A DNA stretch of 64,000 nt from Azolla caroliniana. Lineage: Eukaryota > Polypodiophyta. Positions 60,886-64,000 of this stretch are shown one piece after another (position 1 is the stretch's first letter; every line of letters begins with the position of its first letter). The stretch covers positions 17,050,001 to 17,114,000 of the forward strand of contig JBHGNT010000010.1 of assembly GCA_043228905.1 (NCBI GenBank). Direction: 5' to 3'. Under the pieces are notes generated by a model. It saw nothing but the letters and a program-made list of their open reading frames with translations, was not told where the DNA came from and ran no database searches. The translations under genes and the position numbers were made by a program.

Positions 60886-61190
60886 CCGATCCCCCTCTGA
60901 CACGATAGCCCTCCTATCCCCCACCTCAGCCAAGTCCAGGTGGCCCTTAGTCCACAGGAGCGATTGATCTTCACCTCCATATGATCTTTCCTCGATCCCC
61001 CTCCGACACGATAGCCCTCCTGTCCCCCACCTCAACCAAGTCCAGGTGGCCCTCAGTCCATAGGAGCGATTGATCTTCGTCGCCATATGATCTTTCCTCG
61101 ATCCCCCTCCGACACGATAGCTCTCCTGTCCCCCACCTCAGCAAAGTCCATGTGGCCCTCAGTCCACAGGAGTGATTGATCTCTATTCGC
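60886..61190 (+). repeat. 103-bp tandem repeat, three copies, inside the miniature element
   Basis: Units starting CGATCCCCCTC(T/C)GACACGAT at about 60886, 60989 and 61098 share GATAG(C/T)(C/T)CTCCT and GGAG(C/T)GATTGATCT. Few differences, so amplification is recent. Confidence 0.88.
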
Positions 61191-61308
61191 CGATTAATAG
61201 CTCATTTTCCGTCACTAGCCCCGTCCAACTATCAAGGCCAACAGTTCCACGGGGGATGTCCTCAACGTCGTTGCAACTCAACTACGTGTCCGTAGATGTT
61301 TACATCCC

Positions 61309-61407
61309 CACGTCATCTTCACTGAATGCCTCAACAAGACCCTCAAGCAAGAGGTTGCCGCACGAATCAGCCCTTTTAGAGCACTCTCTGGGTGTGATCC
61401 TCACCTC
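61309..61407 (+). pseudogene. Fused integrase remnant
   Basis: The plus frame reads IFTECLNKTLKQEVAARISP, then FRALSGCDPHLPPE and a stop. Gypsy 1 integrase has TKRLNQTLKQ and, about 33 residues later, ISPFRALYGKDPHLPPE. Here the two phrases are joined with the intervening region deleted. Confidence 0.75.
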
Positions 61408-61526
61408 CCACCAGAATAGTCCATTGACGTCCATTCCGAACCTGCCAACATGCCACCCTAGGCCCATCTTCTAACCCCCATCCTTTCCCCATGTTATAAA
61501 CCTCCTTGTTTCTCTTAGGGGGGAAA

Positions 61527-61722
61527 TGTGTTGTGCATGTATGCCTTTGAGCCACTCTTTTAGCACACCCTTTTTAGGATGCATGTACCTAAGCTGACCC
61601 ACCCTTTTAGCATACCCTTTTAAACTAAGCCAACCCAAATGGGTACCTTTGTATAAACTATAAATTGAGTAAGAAGTAAGAAGCTAACTAGACTGGTTTT
61701 GATCTCTTATGTGCATTTCACA
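61527..61722 (+). repeat. 3' LTR of the miniature element
   Basis: Partner of 60585-60780; keeps the canonical TGTGTTGTGC start. Confidence 0.9.
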
Positions 61723-61726
61723 ATAC

Positions 61727-64000
61727 CAATAACGTAACAAATTACAATTATATATTGAAAAGCTTTCTCATACGAAATGAGATAAAGAATAAACTTTTCC
61801 TCCACTTGAGGGAAATGTGAGGCATGAACTAAAGAGTAATTAATTTTTACACTATTTGTTGGGCAAGAAATTTACATTTCACGTTGATAACTCCAAGCTA
61901 GTTTAACTCATGGCTAAAGCGACTCTCATAGAAAACCTGCCTAATGGATGTTGACCTTATAATAATTTGAGTTTGCAATCTTCCATTTGCCTAGAACATA
62001 GCATGTGGTCACTGAGTGGCATCCAAGATTTCTTCTTTCCAATGTGGATAGGGTAAGTCTAGGTAAGTATCAAACTTTTGGTGAGTATCATTAATATATA
62101 GTCAGATCAGTGATAAACGACTTAGTGGACGAATTCTACTATTCCTCACAATAAATACCACAATAACCATGGCCACCGATCATTCCTCGTAGTTAGGTTC
62201 AATTATTATGAAGAATTACCATATAGGAATGATCCTATTATACCTCCATTGAGTTGTAATCACCATGCCTTACTAAACATGGGCATTAACAAGGATGACT
62301 TCAAGATCGTATCTATGTCCCCCTTGAGCATGTACTTATTGGCTAAATAATTTCTTGTTTTGCCGAGATCTTCTCTTCCTTATCTTTCTCGTTATCTTGT
62401 TACCTCGTCATGGTCTAGGCCATATCCCATAGATCACAATTGGTTTTCCATGGACATTAAAAAGATATCTAACTATCTATCTCTACTAATACTCCTTGTT
62501 CTTCTCATAAGTGTGAAGATGGTTGCAATCTTAGACAAACTTGGACTTGGCTCCTAGACAATGACTTGGAGAGCCGAATTTGATGTCATGATGCAAATGT
62601 TCATGGGGAGATAATAGGTGAAGTCATCAAGTTCTGTTAGAGTTTAAGAAATATTAAGAAATAATGTACATAATAACAAGGAAACAGTTCAATTGGATAA
62701 AGTGCATTGTTACTAGATCAATTGTCATGATAGAAAAGCAAACTCTAATTTTGGCAAAGAGGGAAAGCGTCCAATTTGCCATGAAGAGGATGCCTAGGGA
62801 AAAATTTAGAGGACATGAATTTTGGAGGATTAATACACGAACAATTGTATCTCATTATCAACGTAAATTCTACGTTTGTCTTTTTATTTCAATTATTGTC
62901 ATTTATTTATGTTGTGTAGTAATGTTTTATCTATTGTCTATGAATTCTTGAACAATCTCCATCTCTTCTCTTCATGAAGAACCTCACATCCCTATTCATG
63001 GAGAGAAGCCCAACAACCTTATCCAAGATATGATCCCTCACCTTTGCCAATAGTCATGCCTCACCGCCCCCCCCCCCCCCCCCCCCCCCCCCTTCTCAAG
63101 GGCAAGCCACAAGAGGCCTGCCTCCCCACCCATTTATGATCTTGAAGATTCTTGCTTATGGATTGACATGAAGTTGCGGGCCCATATACACTATGGATGA
63201 GCTTGAGGATGGTACAGTAGATAATAAAAAATTCAGTTGTAGAGAGATCGATTGCAATCTATGGGAGTGGGCCTAGCCCATGGTCCATGGTGAGAATGAA
63301 CTTGAGTTCTTTAAATTTACAATGATGTGACTAGGCTAGCAAAAGGAATCGACAAAATTGTGGAAGTAGCCTTTCAATTTGGAAGTGATGTAAATAACCT
63401 CTTTTAGTTCTACAAAAGGGAGATGCAATAGAAGGGTGCTCCAAAAGTAAAAGATGCTTTCAAGGCATATTGTTGTCCAGGTTCCAACCTTGGATTATAG
63501 AACTACAAACCATAAACAAAACTTGGGTAGGTTTTGAATAGGCTTTGCTTATTGAGTTCGGCCTTGATTATGTGATAAGGATTACCTAGTAGGATCTTAA
63601 AAATTCGCCACGTTCTCTAATAAGGACAGTGGGTGCAGAACTAATATTAAGAAAGTTTGACCAGAGGTTTGAGCAAGTTCTCAATGCTTCATAAAATGAG
63701 TCTATGACCAGACAATGTCATATTAGTCCTCAAAGTTATGAGTGTGAAGGATAGAAGGGATCTAGGAACTCGCAATCAAATGCCCTTGTCACGAACTAGG
63801 TGGAGGTCAAAAGGGCGAGTGATAATTTTGTCGAGTAACTATAGAGGCTCAAGGGTTTCCAAGCCAATAAGTCAATGTTGTTTGAAAGTAAGAACAAGTG
63901 GTGATAGTGAGAATGCCTTTTTAGCATTCAACATTAATGGTTGTTTTCCCACGGTCATTGCCCCCACAATTGGATGCTCCACTCATGCCCAACAATATAT
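61727..64000. other. Intergenic, no gene recognised
   Basis: AT-rich, with no convincing frame. A homopolymer of 26 C lies at 63067-63092. The last 600 bp contain phrases loosely like retrotransposon gag, but with stops and no diagnostic motif, so no call is made. Confidence 0.5.

Larger units (their letters stand above)
60585..61722 (+). mobile_element. Miniature LTR element (TRIM-like) with integrase remnant
   Basis: Two 196-bp direct LTRs (60585-60780 and 61527-61722) with T(A/G)TG...CATTTCACA ends enclose 746 bp. The whole is flanked by a perfect 4-bp duplication ATAC (60581-60584 and 61723-61726). TTGGTGGAGATG after the first LTR resembles the primer region of gypsy 1, and AGGGGGGAAA (61517-61526) is the polypurine tract. 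The interior keeps a shortened gypsy integrase phrase and a 103-bp tandem repeat. The LTR end and tract resemble those of gypsy 1, so it is likely a deletion derivative of a relative. Confidence 0.88.

Noticed and set aside
60765-61474. Overlapping 66-100 codon frames as possible novel small proteins
   Set aside because: They lie in the 103-bp tandem repeat and interior of the miniature LTR element; the only recognisable coding content is the integrase scrap.
63440-64000. Possible gag-like coding remnant at the right edge
   Set aside because: Only loose resemblance, several stops and no zinc knuckle or core motif.

Overview
This window is plant nuclear DNA. The evidence is four host genes of plant families (one of them partial), three with intron-exon structures that can be reconstructed in frame, embedded in plant-type transposable elements. 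An angiosperm is most likely, but the species cannot be named from sequence alone. No plasmid, viral, bacterial or CRISPR signal was seen.

Host genes: (i) 1-846 (+), the 3' end of a RabGAP/TBC gene running off the left edge; (ii) 34557-39089 (-), a six-exon MYB-CC (PHR1-like, GARP) transcription factor of about 816 aa with extreme low-complexity tracts; (iii) 47396-49019 (-), a four-exon class III secretory peroxidase with all catalytic residues; (iv) 50376-52501 (-), a three-exon trichome-birefringence-like (TBL/DUF231) putative polysaccharide O-acetyltransferase. Nothing suggests that these genes work together; they look like ordinary neighbours.

Layout: a roughly 30 kb transposon island (2965-33058) is bracketed by an inverted repeat. 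Its left arm (1960-2964) is a diverged copy of the last exon end and downstream flank of the MYB-CC gene; its right arm (33059-34708) is that gene's own 3' end. The right arm also carries a clean solo LTR with a 5-bp target duplication. Inside the island, from left to right: an L1-type LINE split by a Mutator-like element (MULE) that itself contains a decayed Ty3/gypsy element; a hAT-type MITE; a Ty1/copia fragment; a solo LTR; then a four-level nest of LTR elements. In the nest, E1 (+) is interrupted by E2 (-). E2 is interrupted by E3 (-, a chromovirus with a solo LTR, E5, inside it) and by E4 (+, a 2.45 kb LTR-gag-LTR element). E1, E2 and E4 belong to one GC-rich LTR family that shows gag but no pol. 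E1 and E2 also carry a long diverged tandem-repeat array after gag.

The right half holds the three complete host genes, a second LINE fragment flanked by unusually long direct repeats (42848-45815), another solo LTR of the GC-rich family (57940-58801), and a 1.14 kb miniature LTR element (60585-61722) whose interior keeps a fused scrap of gypsy integrase. The remaining gaps are AT-rich sequence with microsatellites and diverged short tandem duplications, in which no gene was recognised.
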